Source: an uncultured Rhodobacterales bacterium
GTDB lineage: Bacteria > Pseudomonadota > Alphaproteobacteria > Rhodobacterales > Rhodobacteraceae
DNA length: 64,000 nucleotides
Assembly (NCBI GenBank): GCA_903873585.1
Contig: CAIQOV010000037.1
Coordinates: 62,001 to 126,000, forward strand
Direction: 5' to 3'
Shown here: positions 1 to 9,585 of the stretch, one piece after another
How the letters are laid out: every line of letters begins with the position of its first letter
Position numbering within the stretch: position 1 is the stretch's first letter
The notes under the pieces: generated by a model
What the model saw: the letters and a program-made list of their open reading frames with translations, nothing else
Database searches by the model: none
Told to the model about the DNA's origin: nothing
Program-made: the position numbers and the translations under genes

Positions 1-650
1 TCGGCTACGCCTTTCGCGCGCCTGAACTTTTGGTGCAGGCGTTAACCCATGCGTCGATGTCGTCTCCCACGCGGGCCGACAATCAGCGGCTGGAGTTTCT
101 GGGTGACCGCGTCTTGGGCCTTGTGATGGCCGAGGCGCTTTTGTCTGCCGATACCGTAGCCGCCGAAGGCCAACTTGCGCCGCGCTTTAACGCCCTTGTG
201 CGCAAGGAAACCTGCGCCGATGTCGCCCGCGCTTATGGTTTGGGCGAGGTGCTGAAACTGGGCCGGTCCGAGATGATTTCCGGCGGTCGGCGCAAAGAGG
301 CGCTGTTGGGCGATGCGCTAGAAGCGGTGATTGCCGCCGTTTATCTTGACGGTGGCTTTGATGCCGCGCGCGATCTGATCTTGCGCCTATGGGGCGCGCG
401 CATAAGTGCCGTCGATGCCGATGCGCGTGATGCCAAGACCAGCTTGCAAGAATGGGCCCAAGGGCGCGGCATGGCCCCGCCCGCCTATATCGAAGACGCC
501 CGCGAAGGGCCCGACCACCAGCCAATCTTCACCGTCCGCGTGACGCTGGACAATGGCGCAACCGAAACCGCCCGCGCCGGATCAAAGCGGCAGGCCGAAC
601 AAATGGCAGCGCGCACGCTTTTGGCGCGGATCACAAAGGGACAGGCATGA
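1..650 (+). CDS. rnc: Ribonuclease III (5' truncated)
   Basis: Endoribonuclease that cuts double-stranded RNA in rRNA and mRNA maturation. The frame is open from base 3, with 215 residues visible. The usual family length is about 225, so only about ten N-terminal residues are lost at the window edge. The visible start reads [15 protein letters not shown], the expected N-terminal helix. The RNase III signature with acidic metal-binding residues ([12 protein letters not shown]) follows at about residues 30-42. A C-terminal double-stranded RNA-binding domain starts near [12 protein letters not shown]. The stop overlaps the era start as ATGA, so the two genes are translationally coupled. Confidence 0.96.
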   Translation, partial: GYAFRAPELLVQALTHASMSSPTRADNQRLEFLGDRVLGLVMAEALLSADTVAAEGQLAPRFNALVRKETCADVARAYGLGEVLKLGRSEMISGGRRKEALLGDALEAVIAAVYLDGGFDAARDLILRLWGARISAVDADARDAKTSLQEWAQGRGMAPPAYIEDAREGPDHQPIFTVRVTLDNGATETARAGSKRQAEQMAARTLLARITKGQA

Positions 651-1594
651 CGCAGGATGCAACCACGGGCACTGAAGGCCCGCACCGCGCGGGCTTTGTC
701 GCCCTGATCGGCGAGCCGAATGCCGGCAAGTCGACCCTGATCAACAAGATGGTCGGGGCCAAGGTGTCTATCGTCACCCACAAGGTGCAAACCACCCGCA
801 CCCGTATTCGCGGCATCGCGATGCACGGTGCCTCGCAGATCGTGTTCGTTGACACGCCCGGCATCTTCCGCCCGCGCCGCCGCCTTGACCGCTCCATGGT
901 CGCCGCCGCTTGGGGGGGCGCTGCCGATGCCGATGTTATCGTGCTGCTGATCGAAGCCAACCGCGGCCTGACCGAAGGGGCCAAGGCCATCATCGCGGGC
1001 CTGCGCGACCGCTTTCCTTCGGGCGGGCAGGTGGCCTTGGCCATCAACAAGATCGACAAGGTCAAGGCCGAAGCCCTGCTGTCCTTGGCCGAAGAGGCGA
1101 ACATCGCCTTCCCCTTCACCAACACCTTCATGATCAGCGCCGAACGCGGCCACGGGGTGGACCGTCTGAAATCATGGCTGGCCGAGATCGTGCCCCAAGG
1201 CCATTGGTTCTACCCCGAAGACCAGTTGGCCGACCTGCCCATGCGCATGATCGCGGCTGAGATGACCCGCGAAAAGCTGACCCTGCGTTTGCACGAAGAA
1301 CTGCCCTATCAGTTGACAGTCGAAACCGAAAACTGGGAGGATCAGCCCGATGGTTCCGCCAAGATCAACCAGATCATCTATGTCGCCCGCGATGGCCACA
1401 AAGGCATCGTTCTGGGCAACAAGGGTGAGACGATCAAGTCGATCGGCACCGCCGCGCGCGCCGAAATCTCGGCCTTTCTGGAACGCACAGTGCATTTGTT
1501 TCTTGAGGTTAAGGTGCGCCCGAACTGGCTGGAAGAACCAGAGCGTTACTCTGAAATGGGGCTTGATTTCAAAGACGGCAACCTGCCGAAATAG
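647..1594 (+). CDS. era: GTPase Era
   Basis: Essential GTPase that binds 16S rRNA and helps 30S subunit maturation. The protein has 315 residues. It shows the G1 P-loop GEPNAGKST (residues 22-30), the G3 motif DTPG, the G4 motif NKID and a C-terminal KH RNA-binding domain containing [11 protein letters not shown]. The frame is open further upstream, but the ATG at 647 overlaps the rnc stop by four bases and gives the standard Era N-terminus, so I chose it. The rnc-era-recO order is conserved in alphaproteobacteria; here two small genes are inserted before recO. Confidence 0.97.
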   Translation: MTQDATTGTEGPHRAGFVALIGEPNAGKSTLINKMVGAKVSIVTHKVQTTRTRIRGIAMHGASQIVFVDTPGIFRPRRRLDRSMVAAAWGGAADADVIVLLIEANRGLTEGAKAIIAGLRDRFPSGGQVALAINKIDKVKAEALLSLAEEANIAFPFTNTFMISAERGHGVDRLKSWLAEIVPQGHWFYPEDQLADLPMRMIAAEMTREKLTLRLHEELPYQLTVETENWEDQPDGSAKINQIIYVARDGHKGIVLGNKGETIKSIGTAARAEISAFLERTVHLFLEVKVRPNWLEEPERYSEMGLDFKDGNLPK

Positions 1595-1602
1595 AGGCTG
1601 AT

Positions 1603-1938
1603 ATGTCCGCACGCCTTGCCAGTGGCCTTTGGGTATCCGCCTATCTGACCCGCCTGCGCTTGGCCGAGATTGCGGCTTATGTCACCCAAAAGGGTGACCC
1701 CACGGCGGGGGCAGTTGTGGTGAAAGTCGCCACCCTAGACGGCCAAGCCCGCGCCTTTCAGCGCAGCTTTGATATGGCGGCGAATGCGCGCATCTGGGTT
1801 CCTCTGACCGAAGGGGCAGAGGTTGATGTTGACGCGCTTTTGGCGCGGCAAAAGGCCCGCGACCGTGACCTGTGGGTGATTGAATTGGAAGATCGCCAAG
1901 GTCGCACGCTATTGGATCAAGACGGGCTTTCAAGCTGA
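1603..1938 (+). CDS. DUF1491 family protein
   Basis: Conserved alphaproteobacterial protein of unknown function, 111 residues. It starts 8 bases after era with a weak ribosome site. It shows the family hallmarks as I know them: an N-terminal segment ending LWVSAYLTRLRL, a GDPTAGAVVVKV stretch and a C-terminal RDRDLWVIELED. There is no signal peptide or membrane segment, so it is probably cytosolic. It sits in the rnc-era cluster, which suggests co-transcription but does not give a function. Confidence 0.85.
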   Translation: MSARLASGLWVSAYLTRLRLAEIAAYVTQKGDPTAGAVVVKVATLDGQARAFQRSFDMAANARIWVPLTEGAEVDVDALLARQKARDRDLWVIELEDRQGRTLLDQDGLSS

Positions 1939-1951
1939 CCACAGGCGCAGA

Positions 1952-2392
1952 TCAGGACAGCGCACCCCGCAGCAGCGCATACAGGCAATAGATCGCAGGC
2001 CATGTGATCAGGCGGGGCCAATCGCGGCGCTGCACCGTCTTATCGGCAAACCGCCACCACCACAGGCCCACGCCCAAGGGCACGCCCAGATGCAAAGCGT
2101 AATCCGCCCAACCAGCCGCCATCGCGGCGCTGCCCCAAAGCCGCACGGCTTTCAGGCCCACCACAAGGCCCACCGCCACCAGCATCGCGGCAGCATTGGC
2201 CCCACTCATCCGCCAGCCCTTTGCCACAGCAAACATCAGCCCTGCCACGCCAAGGTTGGTCAGAACCCCGTATTCCCCCGCCATCGCCCACAGCCTGCCG
2301 ACCATGGGTGCATAGGGCAAGGCGTCAAACTGCCCGCGCAAAGCGGCCAGTGCCAAAGTTCCGATCAACAGGGCAACAAAACGCGACATCAT
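1952..2392 (-). CDS. Pr6Pr-like small integral membrane protein
   Basis: A 146-residue hydrophobic protein with about four membrane segments. The features YGVLTNLGVAGLMFA, ADYALHLGVPLGV and ITWPAIYCLYALLRGA resemble the Pr6Pr (FAR-17a/AIG1-like) family, whose biochemical role is unknown. The frame extends upstream into recO, but the two adjacent ATG codons at 2387-2392 give the first hydrophobic segment at the N-terminus. It is convergent with the DUF1491 gene (13-base gap) and divergent from recO. Family members are often longer, about 200 residues, so this may be a short version. Confidence 0.7.
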   Translation of the reverse strand: MMSRFVALLIGTLALAALRGQFDALPYAPMVGRLWAMAGEYGVLTNLGVAGLMFAVAKGWRMSGANAAAMLVAVGLVVGLKAVRLWGSAAMAAGWADYALHLGVPLGVGLWWWRFADKTVQRRDWPRLITWPAIYCLYALLRGALS

Positions 2393-2470
2393 CGCGCGAC
2401 CCTGCCAGATTACCCAGCCACCGCAAGCCCCGTCTTGCCCCGCCCCTTCCCCCGCGCGATACTGCCCGCC

Positions 2471-3202
2471 ATGGAATGGCGCGACGAAGGGGCGCTTTTG
2501 TCCGTGCGCCCGCACGGTGAAAGCGCTGCGATCATCGAGGTTTTGACAGCGGCGCATGGCCGCCACCTTGGGGTGGTGCGCGGCGGCGGCTCTAGGCGCA
2601 TGGCTGGCGTGCTGCAACCGGGGGCGCAGTTGGCGGTGCAGTGGCACGCGCGGCTGGATGACCAGTTGGGCAGCTTTCGCGCCGAACCTCTGCACGCCCG
2701 CGCCGCCCTGATGGGCAACCGTGGTGCGCTGTCGGCCCTGAACGCGATCTGCGCCCTGCTGCATCTGGCCCTGCCCGAACGTGACCCGCATCCAGCCTTA
2801 TATGCCCAAACCGTCGCCTTGCTGGACCTGCTGGAAGCGGGCGGGTCTTGGCCTGTGCCCTATCTTCTGTTCGAACTGCGCCTGTTGGAAGACATGGGCT
2901 ATGGGTTAGACCTGAGCTCTTGCGCGCTGACGGGGGTGACCCAAGACCTCGCCTATATCTCGCCCCGCACCGGCCGCGCTGTGGCGCGTGGGGCGGCGGG
3001 CGATTGGGCCCCGCGCCTTTTGCCTTTGCCCCGCGTGCTGACCCTGCACGATGGCACCGCAGCCGAGGTGGCGCAGGGCCTAGCCGTCACAGGGCATTTC
3101 CTATCCCGCGCCCTAACCCGGCCCAACACCGCATCCCCCTTGCCTGAGGCGCGCGGTCGCCTGATAGATCACCTGTCACAGCCCAAAACCGTCGCAGACT
3201 GA
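2471..3202 (+). CDS. recO: DNA repair protein RecO
   Basis: Recombination mediator that works with RecR to load RecA onto SSB-coated single strands. It has 243 residues, the normal length. The N-terminal OB fold begins MEWRDEGALLSVRPHGESAA, where the family has an opening of the type 'W.deg.vL..r..gE...i...lT..hG'. GVVRGGGSRR is the loop after it. The chosen ATG at 2471 fits the family N-terminus; the long upstream extension of the frame lies antisense to the membrane-protein gene and is not coding. Confidence 0.93.
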   Translation: MEWRDEGALLSVRPHGESAAIIEVLTAAHGRHLGVVRGGGSRRMAGVLQPGAQLAVQWHARLDDQLGSFRAEPLHARAALMGNRGALSALNAICALLHLALPERDPHPALYAQTVALLDLLEAGGSWPVPYLLFELRLLEDMGYGLDLSSCALTGVTQDLAYISPRTGRAVARGAAGDWAPRLLPLPRVLTLHDGTAAEVAQGLAVTGHFLSRALTRPNTASPLPEARGRLIDHLSQPKTVAD

Positions 3203-3242
3203 CCCCTGCGGTCGCATCAAGGCCAGACGGGGGCCCTTTGCC

Positions 3243-4463
3243 ATGCGATGCATCCTTATGCCGACAGACCAAATCCCTCTGCCACGCACCCCCGCCATCT
3301 GGCATTTCGCTGCCCTTAACGGGCTGGAATCCTGTGTGCGCGGCGCGCTCATCTCGGTGATGCCACTGGTGGTGCATGATGCGATGGGCTCCACTGTGGG
3401 TTCATCCAAGGCCTATTTCATCGTCGGGCTGATCTCGATGATCTGGGGACTGATGGTGCCTTGGGCCACAAGGCTGGTGCCGCGCCGCTGGATGTATACG
3501 GGTGGCTGCTCCTTGTACTTTGTCGGCATGGCTTTGGCTTTTGTGGGCACGCCCTTGTCAGTGACCCTGTCGCTGATGGCCAATGCCATGGCCACGGCCA
3601 CGACCTTTGTCTGCTTCAACGCCTATGTTCTGGATTATGTCGAACGTGAGCAGTTGGGCCGCAGCCAAAGTATGCAGATGTTTTTCGCGGCTGCACCTTG
3701 GGCCATTGGGCCAATGCTGGGCGTTTGGCTGCATTCGCTGTGGCGACCCGCGCCGTTCTTGATGGCGGGCGGGTTTGCCGTGGCGCTTATGGGGATGTTC
3801 TGGGTGCTGCGGATGGGCAATGGCAAGGCCATCACCCGCGCGCGTGGGCCAGCCGTCAATCCCTTGGCCTATATGGGCAGGTTCTTCGCCCAACCGCGCC
3901 TGATCGCGGGCTGGGCCTTTGCGGTGATCCGCTCAACCGGCTGGTGGGTCTATGTGGTCTACCTGCCCTATTTCTGCATCGAGCAGGGATTGGGCAAGAA
4001 TGTTGGCGGCACGGCGCTGTCAATCTCCAACGCCATTTTGTTTCTCGCCCCCGTCCTGCTCAAATTCGCCCGCCGCTCCTCAGTGCGCATCTCAGTCCGG
4101 CGCGCCTTTGCGCTGTGTGGAGCGTTGTTTGTTCTGGCGTCACTGGTGGCCCCATGGCCTTGGATGACGGTCTTTGCCCTGATGACCGCCTCGACCATGC
4201 TCGTCACGCTTGATGTGATCGGCGGCTTGCCGTTCCTTATGTCGGTCAAACCTTCGGAACGTACCGAGATGTCGGCCATCTACTCCAGCTTTCGCGATGT
4301 GTCGTCGGTCGTCACCCCCGGCATGGCTTGGGCCGTACTGGCCGTGGCCCCCACGGCTGCCATCTTCACCGCCTCTGGCGCGCTGATGGGGGTGGCATAC
4401 TTTATCGCAGGCAAACTCCACCCGCGCTTAGGCACCCCGCGCCCGTCACGGGGCGGCTCTTAA
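3243..4463 (+). CDS. MFS transporter
   Basis: Major facilitator superfamily permease, 406 residues, with about 12 predicted membrane helices. Seen features are alternating hydrophobic stretches, a cytoplasmic loop WATRLVPRRW after helix 2 (resembling the MFS A-motif position) and a basic central loop near RARGPAVN. The substrate cannot be read from sequence. An alternative start is the in-frame ATG at 3258. It follows recO by 40 bases and is convergent with map. Confidence 0.85.
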   Translation: MRCILMPTDQIPLPRTPAIWHFAALNGLESCVRGALISVMPLVVHDAMGSTVGSSKAYFIVGLISMIWGLMVPWATRLVPRRWMYTGGCSLYFVGMALAFVGTPLSVTLSLMANAMATATTFVCFNAYVLDYVEREQLGRSQSMQMFFAAAPWAIGPMLGVWLHSLWRPAPFLMAGGFAVALMGMFWVLRMGNGKAITRARGPAVNPLAYMGRFFAQPRLIAGWAFAVIRSTGWWVYVVYLPYFCIEQGLGKNVGGTALSISNAILFLAPVLLKFARRSSVRISVRRAFALCGALFVLASLVAPWPWMTVFALMTASTMLVTLDVIGGLPFLMSVKPSERTEMSAIYSSFRDVSSVVTPGMAWAVLAVAPTAAIFTASGALMGVAYFIAGKLHPRLGTPRPSRGGS

Positions 4464-4467
4464 CCCT

Positions 4468-4486
4468 TTCATACGTGCACAAATAT
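4468..4486 (+). repeat. Short dispersed intergenic repeat, copy A
   Basis: TTCAT-N4-GCACAAATA. Matching copies lie at 11986-12004 (minus strand) and 20570-20588. It is followed directly by a GC-rich hairpin at 4495-4511. Confidence 0.4.
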
Positions 4487-4494
4487 CCCGGGGT

Positions 4495-4511
4495 CCGGGG
4501 CAGCGCCCCGG
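4495..4511. terminator. GC-rich hairpin between convergent genes
   Basis: A perfect 7-bp stem CCGGGGC / GCCCCGG with an AGC loop lies in the 59-base gap between the MFS gene and map. There is no T tract on either strand, so intrinsic termination is only possible. It could instead be part of the adjacent dispersed repeat. Confidence 0.35.
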
Positions 4512-4522
4512 GGCCACAGGCG

Positions 4523-5326
4523 TTAGGGCCGAAAAAACTTGCCCTTGGGTGACAGAGTGAAAATCTCGCACCCCGTGGCCGTCACCCCGACCGAGTGTTC
4601 GTACTGCGCCGACAGGCTTTTGTCGCGGGTCACAGCCGTCCACTCATCAGCCAGCACTTTGGTTTCGGGGCGGCCAAGGTTGACCATTGGCTCGATGGTA
4701 AAGAACATCCCCTCTTCCAGCACCGCCGCAGCCCCCGCGCGGCCATAGTGCAGCACATTGGGCGGGGCGTGAAAGACACGGCCCAACCCATGGCCGCAAA
4801 AGTCGCGCACGACTGACATGCGGTTCGCCTCGACCAAGGTTTGGATCGCGTGGCCGATGTCGCCAAAGGTATTGCCCGGTTTCACCGCCTCAATCCCGCG
4901 CATCAGGCCTTCATGTGTCACCTCTATCAGGCGTTCGGCCTTGCGGTTGATCGGGCCTGCGGCGTACATCCGGCTGGTGTCACCAAACCAGCCATCGACG
5001 ATCACCGTGACGTCGATGTTCAAAATATCCCCCTCAACCAGCTTCTTGGCCCCCGGAATGCCGTGGCACACCACATGGTTGACCGAGATGCACGAGGCGT
5101 GCTGATAGCCCTTATACCCAATCGTCGCCGAAACAGCGCCGTGCCGTGCCACTTCCGTCCGGATGAAATCGTCCAGTTCCGCCGTCAAAACGCCGGGTTG
5201 CACCAAAGCGCCCACATCGTCCAAGATCACAGCCGCAATCCGGCCCGCTTCGCGCATGCCTGCAAAATCGGCATCTTCATAGATGCGAATGCCGTCTTTA
5301 GTCACCCGGCCTCTGATATCGTCCAC
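4523..5326 (-). CDS. map: Methionine aminopeptidase type I
   Basis: Removes the initiator methionine from new proteins in the cytosol. It has 267 residues, as expected for the type I enzyme. Five metal ligands are visible: Asp in NIDVTVIVDGW, Asp in FGDTSR, His in FCGHGLGR, Glu in FTIEPM and Glu in YEHSVGV. A substrate-binding His lies in YQHASCISVNHV. The start is GTG at 5326, with no better ATG at the family N-terminus. The gene is transcribed divergently from the CinA-domain gene. Confidence 0.96.
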   Translation of the reverse strand: MDDIRGRVTKDGIRIYEDADFAGMREAGRIAAVILDDVGALVQPGVLTAELDDFIRTEVARHGAVSATIGYKGYQHASCISVNHVVCHGIPGAKKLVEGDILNIDVTVIVDGWFGDTSRMYAAGPINRKAERLIEVTHEGLMRGIEAVKPGNTFGDIGHAIQTLVEANRMSVVRDFCGHGLGRVFHAPPNVLHYGRAGAAAVLEEGMFFTIEPMVNLGRPETKVLADEWTAVTRDKSLSAQYEHSVGVTATGCEIFTLSPKGKFFRP

Positions 5327-5428
5327 GTGGCAAACCCTTTTGCTTTTGGCGACAAATAAAAGAAACCTGCGCCCTTTGCCAGAGGGCGCAAGCCTCTATA
5401 CTAGGAAGCGAACCGATAGGAGTGTGAA

Positions 5429-6148
5429 ATGCCCAACCAAACCGCCGCCATGTTGGTGATTGGCGATGAAATCCTGTCGGGGCGCACCCGTGACAGCAAT
5501 ATGCACCACCTTGCCATGTCCTTGACCGAGCATGGCTTGGTCTTGGCCGAAGCGCGGGTGGTGGCTGATGACCATGCCGCCATCGTGGCTGGCGTGAATG
5601 CGCTGCGCGGCGCCTATGACCATGTCTTTACCTCGGGCGGTATAGGGCCGACCCATGACGACATCACCGCCGAAGCCATTGCTTCTGCCTTTGGCGTGGC
5701 CATCACGCAGCGCGCCGATGCTATGGCGCTGCTTAGCGCGCATTATGAACGGCAAGGCGTGCCCTTTAACGAGGCCCGCCAGCGCATGGCGCGTATTCCT
5801 GACGGCGCTGTCTTGATCGACAATCCCGTGTCCATCGCCCCCGGTTTCAGCTTGGGCAATGTGCATGTCATGGCTGGCGTGCCTCGGATATTTGAGGCGA
5901 TGTTGGCAGGCGTTCTATCGGGCATTGCGCATGGCAAACCGCTTTTGTCGCGCAGCCTGCGGATGCTGAAGGGCGAGGGTGAGATTGCCACATCCTTTGC
6001 CGCTTTCGCAGCCCTTTATCCTGACCTTTCGATGGGGTCTTATCCGTTCAACACCAACGGCACCTTTGGCACCAATCTGGTGATCCGCGGCACCGATGCC
6101 GCCCGCCTAGACGCCGCCCTTGTGGCGCTGCAGGCGCATTTGGCATGA
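5429..6148 (+). CDS. CinA-like molybdopterin-binding domain protein
   Basis: Competence/damage-inducible protein A N-terminal (MoCF/MoaB-like) domain, 239 residues. IGDEILSGRTRDSN and FTSGGIGPTHDDITAEA are the family signatures. The C-terminal nicotinamide-nucleotide amidase domain of full CinA is missing, so this is the single-domain form common in alphaproteobacteria. COG1058 members can act as ADP-ribose or nucleotide pyrophosphatases, but the activity here is not established. The ATG has a TAGGAG ribosome site. The stop overlaps the next gene as ATGA. Confidence 0.88.
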   Translation: MPNQTAAMLVIGDEILSGRTRDSNMHHLAMSLTEHGLVLAEARVVADDHAAIVAGVNALRGAYDHVFTSGGIGPTHDDITAEAIASAFGVAITQRADAMALLSAHYERQGVPFNEARQRMARIPDGAVLIDNPVSIAPGFSLGNVHVMAGVPRIFEAMLAGVLSGIAHGKPLLSRSLRMLKGEGEIATSFAAFAALYPDLSMGSYPFNTNGTFGTNLVIRGTDAARLDAALVALQAHLA

Positions 6149-6852
6149 CCTTGCCCGACTTCGCCACCACGATGGACGCCACTTGGCCCGCCCTTGCCGT
6201 GCACCGCGCAGGCCCTTGGGCCGTGCGCGCGGGGGCGGGGGGTGGCAAAAGGGTCAGTGCGGCTTCGGCTGTGGGGGCGTGGGGGCCGGATGACATAGCA
6301 CTTGCCGAACAAGCACAGCGCGACTTGGGGCAGGACAGGTTGTTTGTGATCTGGCCATGGGACCACGCCCTTGATGCTGCCCTGCAAGCGCGCGGCTATG
6401 CCAAGATCGAACCGGTGGTGGGCTATGCCGCCCCCGTCGCAGCCTTTGCCCCACCGGCAAGGATGACAAGCTTTCCCCATTGGCCCCCCCTGCAAATCGC
6501 CCGCGAAATCTGGGCGGAAGGGCACATATCCGCCGCGCGCTTGGCCGTGATGGACCGCGTGCTTGGCCCCAAGACCGTGATCTTGGGCCGCACCGCCGAC
6601 AAGCCCTGCGGCGCTGCCTTTGTCGCCCTGCATGGCACCACGGCGATGATCCACGCTGTTGAAGTGCGCCCATCCCTGCGCCGCAAGGGGGCTGGCCGCC
6701 AAATCCTATCCGCCGCCGCCCATTGGGCCGCTGACCACGGCGCTGATCGGCTGGCTTTGGCCGTCACGCAAGCCAATAGCGGCGCGCGCGCTCTGTACGC
6801 TTCCCTTGGGATGCAGCCTGTGGAAGAGTATCACTATCGGCTCAAAGTCTAG
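6145..6852 (+). CDS. GNAT family N-acetyltransferase
   Basis: A 235-residue protein with a GNAT fold in its C-terminal half. The acetyl-CoA binding motif A is HAVEVRPSLRRKGAGRQIL and motif B is NSGARALYASLGM. The N-terminal ~110 residues are less conserved and may form a second, degenerate GNAT-like half. The acceptor is unknown. It overlaps the CinA-domain gene by four bases, so co-translation is likely. Confidence 0.85.
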   Translation: MTLPDFATTMDATWPALAVHRAGPWAVRAGAGGGKRVSAASAVGAWGPDDIALAEQAQRDLGQDRLFVIWPWDHALDAALQARGYAKIEPVVGYAAPVAAFAPPARMTSFPHWPPLQIAREIWAEGHISAARLAVMDRVLGPKTVILGRTADKPCGAAFVALHGTTAMIHAVEVRPSLRRKGAGRQILSAAAHWAADHGADRLALAVTQANSGARALYASLGMQPVEEYHYRLKV

Positions 6853-6871
6853 GCAGGCCCGCGTCATCGTC

Positions 6872-7831
6872 TTGGTCAGATCGTTTTCATATGCCTTAGC
6901 CTGTGGCCTAACCGTGGCCTGTGGCCTAGCCTTGGCGCTGCCCGCCAAGGCCGCAACCCTGTTAGAGATGCCAGCCCCCGCCACCGTGATCGGCGGATGG
7001 TCGCAAAGCCCCGCAACCCTGCGTCTGCCGGTTGGCCCCTTTGCCGCCGGTGCCCTGCCGCTGCAACAGGTGGCCGGTGCCGTGACGCAGCGCGCTTACC
7101 GGATGGACGACCAGCGCCTGACCACTTTGCAACTGATCACCCCGCTGACAGCACAGTTACAGGCGGCTGGCTATACGACCCTGTTTGAATGCGAAGCGCA
7201 GGCCTGTGGCGGTTTTGACTTTCGCTATGGCATGAATGTGCTGCCCGAACCGCAGATGCACGTCGATCTGGGTGACTTTCGCTATGTGCTTGCCGAACGG
7301 CTTGGCGGTGACGGGGGTGAGGTGATTGCCCTTCTGGTCAGCCGATCGGCAGATCAGGGCTTTGTGCAAGTCACCACCGTCAGCGCCGATGCGGATGAGG
7401 CGGCGCTGCTTGATCCTGCAGCCCAAGACCCTGCGCGGGTTGATGACCCAGCGCCGCCCGAGGATTTTGCCGCGCGGCTTGTGGCAGGCGGTTCGGTCGC
7501 GCTGGATGATCTTGTCTTCGGCTCTGGCAAGGCTGACTTGCACGGTGGGGCTTATGCCTCGCTGTCCGAACTTGCCGCTTGGCTTGCGGCCCACCCTGAC
7601 CGGCGTGTCACGCTGGTGGGCCATACCGATGCGTCAGGCGCTTTGCCTGCCAATATAAACCTGTCACGCCTGCGCGCGCAAAGCGTGCGCGCGGCATTGG
7701 TGAACCGCTACGGGGCTGCGGCGGGGCAGATAGAGGCGCAAGGCGCAGGCTATCTGGCCCCGCGCGCCAGCAACGAAACCCCCCAAGGCCGTGCGCGCAA
7801 CCGAAGGGTCGAGGTGTTGCTGAACCCCTAA
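6872..7831 (+). CDS. OmpA family outer-membrane/periplasmic protein
   Basis: The C-terminal OmpA peptidoglycan-binding domain is clear from about residue 205: ALDDLVFGSGKADL, VTLVGHTDASG, NLSRLRAQSVRAALV and GRARNRRVEV. A signal peptide ending ALPAKAA precedes the mature part. The only Met near the N-terminus (ATG at 6968) lies after the signal peptide, so the start is probably the TTG at 6872, without a convincing ribosome site; a further upstream start overlapping the GNAT gene cannot be excluded. The central ~170 residues contain two Cys and resemble periplasmic OmpA-associated domains. It is probably co-transcribed with the GNAT gene. Confidence 0.8.
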   Translation: MVRSFSYALACGLTVACGLALALPAKAATLLEMPAPATVIGGWSQSPATLRLPVGPFAAGALPLQQVAGAVTQRAYRMDDQRLTTLQLITPLTAQLQAAGYTTLFECEAQACGGFDFRYGMNVLPEPQMHVDLGDFRYVLAERLGGDGGEVIALLVSRSADQGFVQVTTVSADADEAALLDPAAQDPARVDDPAPPEDFAARLVAGGSVALDDLVFGSGKADLHGGAYASLSELAAWLAAHPDRRVTLVGHTDASGALPANINLSRLRAQSVRAALVNRYGAAAGQIEAQGAGYLAPRASNETPQGRARNRRVEVLLNP

Positions 7832-7846
7832 TCCCTTTGCGCAGGC

Positions 7847-8752
7847 TTACCAGATATCCGGCCCCTTATTGGCAAAGTGCCGCACCAGAAAGTCGATAAA
7901 GGCCCGCACCTTGGGCTGCAAAAAGCGCCCCTGCGGGTAGACGGCATAGATGCCCTGCACCTCGGCGGGCAGGTCTGGCATCGCGTGTTCGACCAAGCCC
8001 TGATGCAAAGCGTCGGCGTATAAGAAGGCGGGCAGGTAGGCGATCCCTAGGCCCGCAATGGCGGCGTTCAGCAGGCTTTGCCCGTCATTCACCGTCAAAC
8101 ACCCCGCCGAGCGGACTTGGCGCATCTCACCCGAAGGGTCGGTGATCCGCCAGACCGCGCCCTGCGCGTCGGTGGATTGGTGCAGCAGGCGGTGGCCGTC
8201 AAGATCGTCAATCGTCTGCGGGCGGCCGTGTTTGGCAAAATAGGCCGGCGCGCCCACCAGTTTGCGCGCCGTATCCGCCAGATGACGCGCGCGCAACGAG
8301 CTGTCCTCCAGCGCGCCAACGCGGATTGCCATATCAAACCCTTCGGAAATCATTTCGACATAGCGGTGGTTCATCACCATGTTGACGGTGATGTCAGGAT
8401 AATCTTGCAAGAACTGCCCCAAGATCGGGGCCAACAGGGTCGTGCCAAAGTCAGCCGCCACGCTCAGCCGCAACAGGCCCGACGGGGCCGATTGCATCGC
8501 AATCACCAGCGCATCGGCATCGCCCGCATCATGCAGCACGCGGCGTGCGCGGTCGTAATAGGCCAGCCCTATGTCCGTCGGGGCCACCCTGCGCGTGGTG
8601 CGGTTCAACAAACGCGCCCCAAGCCGCGCTTCAAGTGCCGAGACGTGCTTGGACACCGCCGATTTGGAAATGCCCAGCTTGCGCGCGGCATCGGTAAAGC
8701 CACCCTGATCCACCACGGTGGCAAAGGCTTCCATTTCCGTCAATCGGTCCAT
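7847..8752 (-). CDS. LysR family transcriptional regulator
   Basis: A 301-residue LysR-type regulator. The N-terminal winged helix-turn-helix reads GGFTDAARKLGISKSAVSKHVSALE. The substrate-binding domain starts near residue 90 and includes GLLRLSVAADFGTTLLAPIL. It resembles the CrgA/DsdC-like subgroup that often controls a divergent gene, but only a doubtful short reading frame lies on the other side. The effector is unknown. Confidence 0.92.
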   Translation of the reverse strand: MDRLTEMEAFATVVDQGGFTDAARKLGISKSAVSKHVSALEARLGARLLNRTTRRVAPTDIGLAYYDRARRVLHDAGDADALVIAMQSAPSGLLRLSVAADFGTTLLAPILGQFLQDYPDITVNMVMNHRYVEMISEGFDMAIRVGALEDSSLRARHLADTARKLVGAPAYFAKHGRPQTIDDLDGHRLLHQSTDAQGAVWRITDPSGEMRQVRSAGCLTVNDGQSLLNAAIAGLGIAYLPAFLYADALHQGLVEHAMPDLPAEVQGIYAVYPQGRFLQPKVRAFIDFLVRHFANKGPDIW

Positions 8753-8991
8753 TCCACATCCCCTTGGCAGCTTACGGGTGGTATGCCCAAAGGGGTGAGC
8801 GCCAATTCAGGCAAGATCGCGGCACTGCGGCGACTGTTCCGGGGTATTCCTAAGATCGTGCATGGCGCAGAAACGATGGAATCCCGGGAAATCTGGCCAA
8901 TTGTGGCCGAATTCAGCCATCGGCTGGCGGATTTGCCACAGAGCGGCGCGCAATGGGCAGGGAATCACCGCGCCGATGCCGCGATGGAAGC

Positions 8992-9585
8992 CTAAGGCGT
9001 CACCGTCTTTGCGCCATTGCGCTGATCCAACAGGGACATTGTATCCATAACCAAGACCCGCGCCTGTGCCGGTGTCAGCGGTGCCCCCTCTACGCCCGAG
9101 GCCGAAATGGTCACAAGTCGCCCCTTGATCGCGGTGATGGCGCGCCAATACTCGCCCGCCACTTGGTCGTTCAGATGCAGCAACAGTCCCCGCCCAGCGC
9201 TTTGGGTTTGCAGGATTTGCACATGGTCGCCGTCGCCGTCGCGCGCCAAAACCTTGCGACCGGCGGATGAGGCGAAGAAGGCCCCCAAAGCCTGCGGTCC
9301 CGCCACCAGCACCCCTGCCGATGCAGGGCCGCCAATGGTCAGCGTCACGACCGCCGCCGCAACTTGGCCTTGGGTGTTGCAGCGCCCGATCAGCAAAACG
9401 GTGGCAGACCCGCGCGCGACCGAGGCCTTCTTGTCAATGCAATAGCCCTTCGGCGCGGCCACGGTGATCGCCCCGCCCAACACCGCAAGTTCATGCAGGT
9501 CTGCGCCCGTGGTCGCACCGTCACAGCCCATCATGGCCAGACAAAGCGTCAAGACGGCGCGGCGAAGCTGTGGAAGAACCGGCAT
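8992..9585 (-). CDS. Conserved secreted protein or lipoprotein, unknown function
   Basis: A 197-residue protein with an N-terminal hydrophobic segment ending [10 protein letters not shown]. This looks like a lipobox, but with Met at the -3 position, so lipidation is uncertain. Two further Cys (GYCIDKK and LIGRCNT) could form a disulfide. [21 protein letters not shown] lies near the C-terminus. I recall similar proteins in Rhodobacteraceae, some labelled 'cation transport ATPase' without support. No catalytic motif is visible. It is divergent from accD. Confidence 0.7.
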   Translation of the reverse strand: MPVLPQLRRAVLTLCLAMMGCDGATTGADLHELAVLGGAITVAAPKGYCIDKKASVARGSATVLLIGRCNTQGQVAAAVVTLTIGGPASAGVLVAGPQALGAFFASSAGRKVLARDGDGDHVQILQTQSAGRGLLLHLNDQVAGEYWRAITAIKGRLVTISASGVEGAPLTPAQARVLVMDTMSLLDQRNGAKTVTP

